This document shows positions 1-11,193 of a DNA stretch of 64,000 nucleotides, piece after piece (positions within the stretch are counted from its first letter, which is position 1; each line of letters starts with the position of its first letter). The position numbers and the translations under genes are program-made. Under the pieces are notes generated by a model. The model had not been told where the DNA came from, did not search any database, and saw only the letters and a list, made by a program, of their open reading frames with translations. Source of the stretch: Rhizoclosmatium globosum (lineage: Eukaryota > Chytridiomycota > Chytridiomycetes > Chytridiales > Chytriomycetaceae); contig MCGO01000005.1 in NCBI GenBank assembly GCA_002104985.1, forward strand, positions 186,001 through 250,000, in the 5' to 3' direction.

Positions 1-496
1 CGCAACAACACACGCACTGCATTTCTTTGACCGAGCAACAGTTCCGGTTCCGGTCTTGACGGAAGACGACGAATGGTCAGCGTGGACAAAACGATCGGAT
101 CCTGTGCTCCATATTGACCTCAGAAACTGGGCAGATATCATGGTTGTTGCTCCACTGGATGCGAATACTTTGGCGAAACTGGCTGGTGGGCTCTGTGATA
201 ACTTGCTGGTGAGCGTTTACTCAGACCATAAGTGATCTTTGTCTCACCAACGAAACTTAGACTTGTATTCTACGTGCTTGGGACGTTTCAAAGCCTGTTT
301 TATGGCTCCTGCCATGAATACACACATGTGGAACCATCCATTCACCTCAAAACATTTGGCGCTTGTGAATCAGACCTCGTACAAAGTAATCCCTCCAATT
401 TCAAAACTTCTTGCGTGTGGAGACTTGGGGATGGGAGCAATGGCGGAAATAGGGACTATTGTTGAACATATCACAGAAGTAATGAAGAAAGAATAA
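1..496 (+). CDS. PPCDC: Phosphopantothenoylcysteine decarboxylase, 5' partial, one frameshift
   Basis: Flavoprotein of the HAL3/PPCDC family, which decarboxylates 4'-phosphopantothenoylcysteine in CoA synthesis. Exon 1 (2-208) enters from the left edge and reads the substrate/FMN-binding core with the motifs VVAPLDANTLAKLAGG and CDNLL. Intron 209-260 is GT-AG. Exon 2 (261-496) carries the RAWD motif, the family signature APAMNT.MW.HP and GDLGMGAMAE near the C-terminus. The frame breaks between SKPV and MAPAMNT: one base is missing in the T run at 298-301, and restoring it joins two highly conserved blocks exactly. A missing base in the consensus is likelier than a pseudogene. The N-terminus lies outside the window. 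Family assignment is secure; functionality in the organism is inferred. Confidence 0.88.
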
Positions 497-551
497 ACAA
501 ACGGAATGAAAGGAAAAAAGTATCATCACTGTGCCGGGTGAATTGTCTCGT

Positions 552-2655
552 TCATACGCTTGAGTATCTCTGTTGCTTCCTTCCCTCGACAACAACCTTA
601 CGCTCTTCGTCTTCTGCTAAATGCTTCGCAAGAACATCTGCATAATACTTTTCATCTTCAGCAGGAATCTTGGCGATATTTTCAGGCAGCAGGTGATGCC
701 TCATTATAACTTCGCGTGCTGTCAAAACAGGATAATTCTCTGTCCTTCCTAACTCCTTGATAACCTCCAACGGAACACCGTTTCCATTCACCTTGATTTG
801 AACCAAATCTCCCGTCTCAGGGTCAATCTCCAAAGCTGCCGCTGGTGCAGGGACAGGTTTCAATGGCTTCAAGAACTTGTGTGTCTCAACTCCGTGCGAC
901 ACCGTCAAGCTCATTTGAATCAGTCTGGAATACGGAGGTACGGGGCAGATAATCGTGCAGCTGTCGCATCAGGGTCATGCTCCACAAGGACAAGAGGTAA
1001 GTACTCCAACACGCTTGGAACTTCAATTGTATGTGTCATGTGAGAGTGCTCATACCGGTAATGCAGAGTTGCAATTTGGTTTAAGCCATTTGGAAACAAG
1101 TTAGACTTGGATATTTTTCCAGAAGAGCTGCTGGCTGGAATGGGCGGATCATGTTTTTCATAAATGAACCAAACTCCTGCAGTTGCACGAGGGATTGGTG
1201 CGCGTGGTGTTGGAGTGAACCAGAGAGTTTGGTATTGTGCCTTGTTCTGGTCTGGGTCTGTACCGCGGTGCCTTGTAAGATATTTCCACCATCCTTTTCC
1301 GCCCTTTCCTGCGCGGTAAGTATAGTCGAATTGGTTGAGTGGAGTTCTTGGAACAGGTGTGTAAACTTGTTTCGGAGGAGATTCTGGAACTTTAGCAGCT
1401 TGGTTAGCTACGGGTTCCTGAAGTTCAGCTGCGGACTCTGACTCCAACGGTTTCGAAGCTTCCGCTTCTGCTTCTACATTTGAGTTGACCTCGGTAGTTT
1501 GAGGCACGGTTTCAATCGTTGATGCTTGTGCCTCTAAGTCAGAAATGGCCTGTTGATCGTGACTCTCACTCGATTCAGTCTCTGGGACGGGTTCAGCCTC
1601 AGTTTCATTTTGTTCCTCTTTAGAAACGGCATCTTCATTTGAAATGGCTGTCTCCTGAGATTCTGCGGCCTCCACTCTGTCGTCTGTTTCTGATCTGCTT
1701 CACCCACTGACTCGGATGCAATTGGGGCAACTTCTTCCGCCACGGCTTCTGGTGAAACTTCACTGTCTACTGGAGCTACAACAGTTCTTCAACAACAGTT
1801 TCTGGCTCAATGACGGCCTCTTCTTCTTGAACAGTTGCTGGAATACTTTCTTCCGTTGCTTCAGTCAATGCAGGCTGCTTTGCTGCAATCGAGGTACGCG
1901 CTGAAGTATGTGCTACGCTTGTTCTTGTAGTACTTTGCTGTGGATGTTGAGCTATAGACGTTCGTGTAGTTCCAGCCTGTGGTTCAATTGTATTCTGCGA
2001 TTGTGCGACCGAAGCACGAACGGTTCCCGTTTGATGCTGAGTGGTAGAGTTCTAATCATTGCTTGCTGTTTTGCAACAGAAGCGCGTCCAGTCGCTGGAG
2101 GTTGAGTTACCGAGCTCCGTGCTGCTGTTCCTTGTCGACTTGCTCTTGCACTTTGTTCTCTTGTATTGGCTACAACAGAAGCTGGTCTGCTTTCGTGCTC
2201 CAAGAAAGCTGAAGGTGGCCGGTCGCACGCGCGTGGAGGAATGGTGTGAAGTTTGTTTCAGCTGTCGCGAGACTGAAGTATTCTTGGTCCCAGTAAGCCA
2301 GAACAACATCGATTGCTTTAAGAGCTTCATTTCGAGAGGTGTTGATGGAGTAAGTGCCTATGAAATTGGTGTCAGTGGCGTTTGTGAGTGGGAGATGCCC
2401 ACCATTTTCAAGACAAAGACATCAACAACAAAGGAAATAGTTCTCATTTTCCCCAGTAACTTCTTTAATAACATCGGACTGAATTCCCATTTAAATGTGT
2501 TCCTGAGACATCGGCCCAGTTCTCCTGATTTCAAGGCAGCCTTCTTACGTTCCCGATGCATTACCTTCTGTAAACGTCGAGCTTATTTCAAGCTATCGAT
2601 CAATGTTTGTATTCCATTTGCGACGTATTCGTTCGTACTTGTTTGTAGTTTGTCA
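552..2655 (-). CDS. Uncharacterised protein gene, frame broken repeatedly
   Basis: A long coding signal on the minus strand, spread over all three frames. The C-terminal third reads well in two pieces (1675-920, then 914-552) that join if one base is restored in the G run at 942-945. The middle is Glu/Thr/Gln-rich and repeats RASVAQ/RTSIAQ-like units (about 1800-2200). The N-terminal part (about 2200-2650) reads as an ordinary globular protein (VVDVFVLENGG, then ALKAIDVVLAYWDQEYF) after several small indels. I count at least six frame changes. I do not recognise the family. It follows PPCDC tail to tail. It could be a real gene with consensus errors or a decaying gene; the same error type in its essential neighbours favours the first. 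The start codon is not established. Confidence 0.5.
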
Positions 2656-2826
2656 TAAAAGAAGGATATTCTGTCAGATTATGGACAGTATCAGCTTCCA
2701 TCCAGAGAGAGAAACGAGGGAGACAATTAAGAAAGCTGGCTTCACTTCTTATTCTTTCATACAGTTAGATGACAAATAATAGTATATCTACTTTTTCTTC
2801 ACTCCAACAAAACCAAAAACCATCTA

Positions 2827-4544
2827 ATGCGGCCACGCAGCCGACCCGGCCCCGACTCACCACCACCGCTTTCAAAGTCGCCGTCTCAAAACGGCGGCTT
2901 AACACGGCGGTCCGGTGCAACGTCGCACACAAACGCAGCCACAACGTCAAATTCGGGCAACGCAACCGACGGCGACTTTGACGACGAGGCGAATCGCCAG
3001 CGCCGAATCGCCGAGGCAAAAGAGATTCTTGCGCAGCGGTGGCGCAACTGGCACGTGCGGTCCGTGTGGTCGTTGGTGATGATTGCCGCCTTTGCCGCGA
3101 TTCTGTGTTTGGGCCACGCGGTGAGTTGTTTGTTCGATTGCTGGTGTTCTCTGTGAAACTAAGTTGATTTGGGGTTAGTGGGTTGTGGCGTTGGTGACTG
3201 TTATTCACACTCTCGTGTACTGGGAAGTCATTTCTATTGCATGGGTTCCCTCACGGGCGAAACGTATGCCTTGGTTCAGGACAATGACTTGGTACTTTCT
3301 TCTGAGTACAAACTACTTTCTATGTGAGTTGGTCATCGAGGATTGAGACCCATGTGTAATAGCGTGTGTCAAGCATGATGTTGCATAAAGTGTGTGAAAC
3401 GTGGAAGATGAAGTAGTATTGAATTATCATCAAGTAGCGAATAGGGATCATGCAGAGAATGGTGATCATATATCAGATTTCATCGTCCTGAGTGTTCTAC
3501 CTTTACTACACAAATCAATGCTCACTATACTAAACCATCGCCGTAGACGGCCAAACTGTCATACAATACTTCAAACAAAACGGCTTTGTCGACTCTCCAC
3601 TAGCAACGCACCACTCCTTCGTATCCTTCCTCCTGTACTGTATTGGTCTGGTCTTTTTCGTCTTCAACCTTCAAAAAGACCATTACAAATTCCAATTCTC
3701 CCAATTCGCTTGGACGCATATGACACTGATGCTCGTGGTTGTCCAATCGCAATTCATTGTCAAAAACATTTTGAAGGACTCGTCTGGTTCCTGCTTCCAA
3801 CGTCTCTCGTCATTTGCAACGATATCTCTGCGTACGTTGCGGGATTCTTTTTCGGGAAAACGCCGTTGATTCAATTGAGTCCGAAAAAACGTGGGAGGGA
3901 TTTATTGGAGGGTTCTTAGCTACGATTGTGTTTGGGTTTGGGTTCAGTGGTGGATGGCGCAGTATCAGTACTTGATTTGTCCCGTGGATAACTTGCGTAC
4001 TAGTTATTGGAGTGGGTTGGAGTGCTCCCCGAATCCAGTCTTCCTTGTGCGGGAACTCGTTATTCCAGAGTGGATCTCTAGGATTGTGTTATGTCAACTG
4101 CAGGATTGGTAAATGGACGATTTGGAGAGTGGCGCCGTTCCAATTCCATGCTGTCATTATGGCTTTGTTTGCGAGTATAATTGCCCCTTTGGAGGATTCT
4201 TTGCATCTGGTAATTATAATGCAGTGATTACGATCTTCTTAATAATATGAATAGGCGCAAAACGAGCTTTCAAAATCAAAGATTTCGGAGATTATATCCC
4301 TGGACATGGTGGAATAACAGACCGCATGGACTGTCAATTCCTTATGTCATTCTTTGCTTTCTTGTATTATCAAAGTTTTGTGGCGATTCGAGGATCAACC
4401 ATAGAATCAGTGGTGGAATCAGTTCTCTCCTCTGGTTTGGGCGATGAAGGAATAAGAGAAGTTGTAAGGAGGCTGAATGCAGTATTAGAAAAGGGGGATG
4501 ATGATTTTGATGAAAAGGATGAGGCAAAGATGAGCCTGACGTGA
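2827..4544 (+). CDS. CDS1: Phosphatidate cytidylyltransferase (CDP-diacylglycerol synthase), several frameshifts
   Basis: Makes CDP-diacylglycerol from phosphatidate and CTP in the ER membrane, feeding PI, PS and cardiolipin synthesis. Exons 2827-3120, 3179-3323, 3547-4209 and 4255-4544; introns are GT-AG (58, 223 and 45 nt). The N-terminal about 70 residues are disordered. Several membrane helices follow, with the conserved blocks [49 protein letters not shown] and, after the last intron, [20 protein letters not shown]. Exon 3 changes frame at about 3769-3772 (T run), 3894-3899 (A run), 3949-3953, 4100-4115 and 4184-4187 (C run); each is compatible with one missing base. The enzyme is essential in fungi, so these look like sequence errors. 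The start is the first ATG with a coding-like N-terminus. Family assignment is certain. Confidence 0.88.
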
Positions 4545-4617
4545 TTTGTTCATTTACGAATAACCGAGTAATATAATTGCGCTTCTTCCCTGTTTGTTGT
4601 GGATTGTCGTATTAATT

Positions 4618-6869
4618 TTATTGGAGGATTGATGCAACTATAGCAACAACTCGTGCTGCCAAATCCTTCACAGACTCATCACCCCATTCAACAACAACAC
4701 TTCCGTCTGCAAGATCTCCTTCATCGCCAGCCTCCTCGGAACCGCCAGCCAAAACCTGTACATACACGCTCCCATTAACAACCACAACTTTCTCTAAACC
4801 ATATGCAACAGCTTTAATCCCTCCAGCCGTCGCTTTCAACCCTTCGACACCATTTGAAACACAATCCCAAGCGCTTCCATGCTCGGCGAAGCATGTTGCT
4901 GCTTTCGTTTCTGTTGTCCCGGAGGTACTTGTGCGTTTCGACTGATGATTTCAGTTGGAGAATATGTTTTACGGATTCGGAATTGTAATTGAATTGATTC
5001 AATTCCAAATTCTGTTTTGAGCTCGGTAGCGTCGAGTAAACGCGGGTATGGCTGTGAAGCGTTTGTAACTACAGCTCCTGTGAAAGGAACGAATGGGGTT
5101 TGTGCAGGAGCGTATGGGTTTGTGTTGGGAGCTGGTTTTTTGGCGGATGCGAGTAAAGTTGATGCGCGGAGAACAGCGGATTCGGACATGTAGGCGTGAA
5201 TGTATTCCTGTCCTTGTAGAGAAATGGAGGTTCCGTTGGGTGGGTCAAAGCAGGGGATTCCTGTTTCCTTGTGGATTCGTTCCTTGAGGATCGCCATTTT
5301 GCGAGCCTCACCATGTACTAGCATTCTATTTGTTTTAGACTTAGCGTGAAATATGGGGAAGGCAGAAAGGGAACTTTACACATGCTTCGGCTTGCACATT
5401 CCAATAAGTTGCATGATACCCTTGGCGTCCGCGTGAGCACTGAAACTGAGGTTCTTGACTTGCAAGTTTACGTTCAAGCGTGTCACTTTATCAACGTCGA
5501 TGACTTTTTCACCTGCGAGGACTTTGGCACCAACAGTCCCAGCAACACAATATCCGGCAAGATATCATATTCTTTGGGTCCCCACACCATTTTTTGAACA
5601 CATCTAACGATTGTCCTGCATGTAACATTCCGGGCGAAGCAAACAGAACCATTGGTCCAGGGTCGTCCGCATACGTCCGTTCAAAAGGCTGAATATGTTT
5701 GAAATCAAACATATTGTGCGACGAGTCCGCGTCACTCCCACTAAACGATGACTTGATCTTTTCGTTTGTCCAACCAAGGAAGAGTTTATAATATTGATTC
5801 GCGCGCTCCGTGAGCCCCGCAGAAAAATAGATGGGAGCTTTTAATCCAGTTTGAGCCCAATAAGAGTCAATCAGAATGCACAATTCCTGGGCACGTCCAA
5901 GAGCAAACACGGGGATGAGCACTTCCCACCTTTCAAAACGCATTCATGGACTTGCTGAAGAAATCTAACTCTCGGGTACGTTTTGAGGCACGTGTTGTTG
6001 TTGCATAGGTTGTTTCGGTGATGAGGAGGTCAGGACGACATTCATCGATCCATGCAGCGCCAAGGTGTCTGTCAGGAGTCATGTTGTAGTCGCCTGTATA
6101 TACGACGGATAAATCTCCGACTTGGATGTGGAACATTGCTGCGCCGAGAACATGTCCTGCATAGTATGGTTTGATTTTGAGGTCTGCATCAACGTGAACA
6201 GTTTCGTGGAGGGAGACGGCAATTACTTTTGCGAGACAGGCACGAATTTCGGCGGCGGTGAAAAAGTTTGTGTCTCCTTTACGTTCCGCGACAACTACAT
6301 TTTGAAAAAGTTAGGTTGGTGTGTTTAGCTTATGTGGCAGAAAATCCGAAGCCCAAGAGTGAATATTCCATCAACTTCATCCTTCTTGATGCTTATCTCT
6401 CTGATGATAGTATGGCGGTTGATGTACCTTTTCGCATATCATCCAATAGAATGGGAGCAATAGCGCGCGTCGGAGTAGTCATATAGATGGGACCATCGTA
6501 ACCACATATTTCTGTAAAGTATGGCAGTGCACCACAGTGATCGAGGTGAAAGTGGGAAATGATGATGCAGTCAAGAACCCCGTTGAAGTTACCCGATTTG
6601 GACAGGTATGAAAAGTCAGGAAATCGACGATTATCGCTGTAGCCCATATGCATTCCACTTGTTATGGTTATGAGAGGTTAGTAGGAGCCCAGTGGGTTTG
6701 GGAAGGGGGTTGTACCAGTCAAGCATGATGTTCTTGTTGGCAATAGTGAGGATGAGGCACGAGCGGCCAACGTCTACGTGTGAGTACAGTTAGAGAAGAG
6801 AAAGAGAAAGAGAAAGAGTCAAGGCAGCGCACCTTGTCCAGCGCCCAAGGGAACACATCGAATAGACAT
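4618..6869 (-). CDS. INTS11: Integrator complex subunit 11 (CPSF73-like RNA endonuclease), four frameshifts
   Basis: Metallo-beta-lactamase/beta-CASP endonuclease, the catalytic subunit of the Integrator complex that cleaves snRNA and paused Pol II transcripts. Exons on the minus strand: 6869-6833, 6773-6716, 6657-6428, 6294-5380 and 5335-4618, with GT-AG introns. It starts [18 protein letters not shown], carries the zinc motif [13 protein letters not shown], then [53 protein letters not shown] and LVHGEARKM. The INTS11-type start and the spacing separate it from CPSF73. Frame changes at about 5961-5963, 5931-5932, 5559-5560 and 4840-4842 fall inside otherwise continuous homology; three fit single missing bases, and the one at 5559-5560 fits one extra or two missing bases. 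It is divergent from SPT4, with 87 bp between start codons. Identification is secure. Confidence 0.9.
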
Positions 6870-6956
6870 TTCTTTCTTTCTTTCTTTCTCTCTTTCTTTC
6901 TTCTTCAAAAACTACTCTTCAAAACCACCACCACCAACCACCCAACCAACCAACCA
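6870..6956. promoter_or_regulatory. Shared divergent promoter INTS11/SPT4 with CTTT tract
   Basis: The 87 bp between the two start codons contains a pyrimidine tract of CTTT units (about 6870-6902) and a CCAAC/CAAC-rich stretch just before the SPT4 ATG. No TATA box is evident. Both 5' UTRs and the promoter must fit here or overlap the genes. The role is inferred from position only. Confidence 0.5.
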
Positions 6957-7453
6957 ATGGCCGATGTTCTTCCATCCGAAAGCAGCCGCAACAAATGGCG
7001 GGCCTGTCTTCTCTGCGGCCTAATCAAAACAGCGGCCCAGTTCAAACACGACGGCTGCGACAACTGCGAAGACGTCCTCCAAATGACCGGATCGAACAAG
7101 AAAGTTGGCGAACTGTACGTACTGTCACCTTTTCCTGTTTAAGCTGTTAACGCGGCCTCAATAGCACTTCCGCTCAGTTCGATGGTGTCGTTGGCATAAC
7201 CCAACCCTCAGAGTCATGGGTCGCAAGGTGGCAGCGCTGCGATAAGTTTACCCGCGGTCTCTATGCTATCAGAGTGACAGGTCGTCTGCCTGACGATACT
7301 ATCGATGAAATGAGGCAGCAAGGTTTTACTTACAGGCCGAGAGACGGATCAGTCAAGATTAAACTCGCTCCTTCAATAAATGCTTGTCTATACCTATTCC
7401 AATTCTTGGCAGCGGATTGGAGGTGGATGGTTGTTGTGGGCGCTATTCGATAA
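6957..7453 (+). CDS. SPT4: Transcription elongation factor SPT4
   Basis: Small zinc-finger partner of SPT5 in the DSIF complex, which controls Pol II processivity. Exon 1 is 6957-7114, the GT-AG intron is 7115-7164, and exon 2 is 7165-7453. The four-cysteine zinc site is visible as [11 protein letters not shown] and [11 protein letters not shown], followed by the family core [28 protein letters not shown] and [12 protein letters not shown]. The protein is 148 residues; most SPT4 proteins end near 105-120, shortly after the YRPRD region. The last about 30 residues have no family counterpart and could be an artefact of one missing base, because the +1 frame hits TAA just after 7373. The rest of the gene is intact. 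Confidence 0.92.
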
Positions 7454-7562
7454 ATCTCAATAGAAGCCACAGTAGTTTACAGCCGTTTATTGGTAGAATT
7501 AATCTTGGTAAACAGAAGCATGGAGGTATTCTCCAGCTCATTGATTTTATAACCTTTTTGAG

Positions 7563-10500
7563 ATGGCTGACATTGAAAATGGCGACTGGCACTGCCGCCG
7601 CCACAACGTTGACACTCATGATATCTTCATATCCTATCGTGTCCAGTTTGAGTCGCTCTTCGCAGGTGAATTGACTCGCCTGATGAGAAGGTTGGCCTAC
7701 GGCGTATGAATCGTCCTGTCAATGTATTTTGGGATAAGAATTGCCTCAATGATGCAGAGAACTGGAAGGACGGGTTCCTAAACGGTCTATACGGAAGCAA
7801 GCTACTCATCTATCTCATCAGCGACGCTTCGCTCGAAACTTTGATTGGCAAGACATCGGTGATGAGTAATCGCGATAACAAGACAATGTTTTGCTTGAGA
7901 TCGAAGCTGGATTAAAGCTGGCTAGTCAGGGAAATCCAGAATATTTCCAATATTGATTGGTTCCCTCATGAATGAAACCTACACACCATTCAACGGGTCC
8001 TTGTTTTCATCAACCCAATATCCAGATTTGAATCACGTTGCTTCTGGAATGAATGTCCGTGAGACCATGCGGAAATTCTTTGAAATCAACGGATTCCCCT
8101 TATCTGAGTTACCAACGAAAGAATCCCAGCTTTGCCTCACAGTCGAACGAATTCTGCGTGTTCTTTTTCCGTTCGATGGTATACAGCGGTTTCTCTTTCA
8201 TCAGCAATCCCACTGACGTTACCAACACTAGGCCCAGAGATTGGAATCACCAAATTCCCCCAATCGCCAAGAACTTTACAGGCCGCGATACAGAACAATC
8301 CTTAATTCGCCTCTCGATATTCTTGCACGGCATCTCACTCGTCATTGGAGTCCCCGGAATGGGAAAATCAACCCTTGCCGCGAAATTCGCTCACGACAAC
8401 GCCGAAAACTATCAAACAGTTTTTGGATTTCGCTCGAAACGTCGCAAGTGCGAATATCGCGTTTGAAGCTATGGCAATGCAGCTGAAGTTGAAGGTCCCT
8501 GAGAATCCAAGTGCAGAGGATTATCGGGTGGCTGTTTCGCGCTGGATCGAGAAAGACGTGGTTATTTCTCGTGGTTGATAATGCAGATGATCCTGAGATT
8601 GTGCGCGCATGCTTTAGAGACGTGTCAAAGTTTCAAGGAGACGTATGGTTACATCCCGTAACGACCGCATTTTGCAATATTTTCGAGGACTGCATTGGCA
8701 GCAGAGCAATTAGTTGAAGTGGATCGATGGGATGACGAAATAACGAGACAATATCTTGTTCTAGGAACGGGTATGGAGTCGGAAGTGATGACGAGGCTTT
8801 TAACACCATTCTCTTACGTTTCTGGCCATTCTCTCTCTGCTGCCCAAGTTGTGAGTTACATCAAGTCTAAGCGAAGAATGTCGTATTCCAAGTTTGTTGC
8901 AAAGATGAAGGAGGTCATTGCTCGAATCCACATTACCTGAAGCAGAAAATCGTGGATCTATTGGCCACATTTTCCGTCTATTTACAGATGATTGTTCAAG
9001 TTTAGGTCCTTTAGGTACGAGGGCTTGGAAATCCTGGCTTCCTTTTCCTACTTGTCTCCCAACAATATCCCAAGAGTTCTGATCGATGAAATCGCGAAAA
9101 TTTGGAATGATGAAGAAAACTTTGACGTTGATGAGGCTTTGAATATTCTCCTCGATAATGGATGGCTGCGTTCGGACGAGACCATGACCTCCTCTCAACT
9201 CACGCCGTAATCAAGAACTTGCTCGTAATGCAGAAAGCGCCGTGGCCTCGATTTCAAGAGTTATTGGATCGCTGCATTCTTGCTTCCGATTGATCCAGGA
9301 TCACTATTCTCACCAGTGCAAAGCACTCAATGTGCACTATTGACACCCCATATTCAACGGCTGGTAGCGAATATTCTTTCTTTGCCCCAGGAAGTCAGGC
9401 TGGAAGTTTGGAATCCGATGAAATTATTGCTGAGACGATGGAGCAAGTTTTTAGATCACATCGCACGATTAACTGACGCTGAGAGTGTTTTCGAAAGCCT
9501 TACCACAGCCGAGACTGCCTTATTTGGTTCAAAGAGTATTCAGATTTCTGAGACATTCTATCACTTGGGACAAATTGAACAGGTTTGGTTTTGCTGGGCT
9601 GTTCAATCATTTAAATAATTCTCTCATAGCTGAAAGGCAACTATCACCTTTCGAAGAAGATGTTCCTTGAAAGTCTGGATATCAGTGAAAATCATTACGG
9701 AAATTTAGCTAATTTCGATGCAGCCTACACTCTTTATGCACTAGGACAAATCGATTCAAGCCTAGGAGATAATTCTGAAGCTGAGAAATATTTTCGCAAG
9801 AGTCTCGAAATAGAAGAAACGCTGTACGGAACTCGTGATAAGCCAAGTATTGCAGCGACGCTGGTTGCACTGGGGCAATCTGTAATCGATCGTGGGAACT
9901 ACAATGAAGCCAAAATTCTGTTTCTCGAGAGTCTGGAAATTCAGAAAAAGCATCACCCAACAAGTGAGCATCAAAATGTTGCAGCAATATTGCACGAGCT
10001 GGGGCGCGTTGCCTCAAAACTTGGACATCATACAGAAGCCAAGAAACTGTATCTTGAGAGCCTCGAGATCAAATTAAAAGTATTTGGAACTCGAGAGCAT
10101 CCCAGTGTTGCCTCCACCCTCTATGTTGTGGGCCAAAATGCCTCGTATCTTGGAGATTACCATGAAGCAAAGATCTTATTCATTGAATGTCTCGAAATTA
10201 AGGAGAAGTACTACGGAACTCGCGATCATCCTGAAATGGCCGTTACAATCCATGAGCTGGCTTCTACATTGTTCAATCTTGGAGATTATCAAGAAGCACA
10301 GAAATTGTATCAAGAATGTCTTGATATACAAGTCAAATGGTATGGAACGCGTGAGCATCCAAGTGTTGCCGCCACAATTTCAGCGTTGGGAAGAACGACC
10401 TCTACACTTGGTGATTATGTCAGCGCCAAAGTATTTTATCTCGAAAGCCTTGAACTCCAAGAGAAACTGTACGGGACGAAAGTACATCCCAGAGTTGCAG

Positions 10501-11167
10501 CCACGATGTACACTTTGGCTCAACTTGCTTCCAATGTTGAGGATTATGAAGGTGCCAAGAGAATTTATATCGATGTTTGGATATTTGGGTTAAAATATAC
10601 GGTACTCGTGATCATCCGAACGCGGCTGTAACTATCCGCGAGCTTGGTGGCGTTCTGTGCAAATTGGGAGAGTTCGAGGAAGCCAAACTTCTTCAAACGG
10701 AATGCCTCAATACATTTGTGCTGGTATACGGAACTCGTGAACATCCTAGTGTGGCTATTGCACTTCGCGAACTGGGAATATCTAATCGATGTCTTGGCGA
10801 TTTCGAAGAATCAAAATCGTTGCTCTGGAATGTTTAGTGATTACTCAAAATGTTTATGGAACGACCGAACATCGGGACTATGCCTTTGCTCAACATGAGT
10901 TAGGCCTGACACTTGCAAAATTAGGTGATGAAGTTGAAGCAACGAAAATGCTGTTGGGGAGCGTAGAAATTCTTGAACAGGTGTTTAGAACGCGAAATCA
11001 TCCTCGCATATTGCAATTTGAAGGACCTTAAAATGCTCGAAAAACGCAATGACGTAATCACTGCAAAGTGGAGCAAAACCACAAAAACAATTGTCTCAAC
11101 TACAGCTTCTGGTAATACCACAACAGTAGTCAAAACTATTTCATCATCGTACAGCCCAGTCAAATAA
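7563..11167 (+). CDS. TIR-NB-ARC-TPR protein (NLR-like STAND NTPase), several frameshifts
   Basis: N-terminal TIR domain: HDIFISYR at about 7620, then VNVFWDKNCL..AENWKDGFLNGLYGSKLLIYLIS. A NB-ARC/STAND ATPase follows, with an IPPIAKNFTGRD entry motif, P-loop GVPGMGKST (about 8350) and Walker B WLFLVVDNADDP (about 8570). A winged-helix-like region reads ASFSYLSPNNIPRVLIDE. The C-terminal half is about twelve 42-residue TPR units of the kinesin-light-chain type, each with a GTREHPSVA-like loop; 9660-10576 is an uninterrupted frame. A Thr/Ser-rich tail ends at 11167. Frame changes at about 7707, 7880, 7950, 8430, 8560, 8690, 9000, 10580, 10825 and 11005 are consistent with single missing bases. 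The architecture matches fungal NLR-like receptors of self/non-self or microbial sensing; the function here is inferred. The start is the first ATG before the TIR strand. Confidence 0.8.
9660..11030 (+). repeat. TPR-coding tandem repeat, about 126 bp unit
   Basis: About ten degenerate copies of a 42-codon unit inside the TIR-NB-ARC gene. Each encodes two TPR helices ending in an S/C-L-(E/D)-I segment and a YGTR(E/D)HPSVAATL-type loop. The DNA copies differ at many positions, so this is an old protein repeat and not a recent array. Confidence 0.85.
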
Positions 11168-11193
11168 ACGAAAAATAAAGATCGAAAACAATT

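Noticed and set aside
6780..6956. Coding frame in the CTTT/GAAAG tract before SPT4
   Set aside because: Microsatellite translation; it covers INTS11 intron 1 and the shared promoter.
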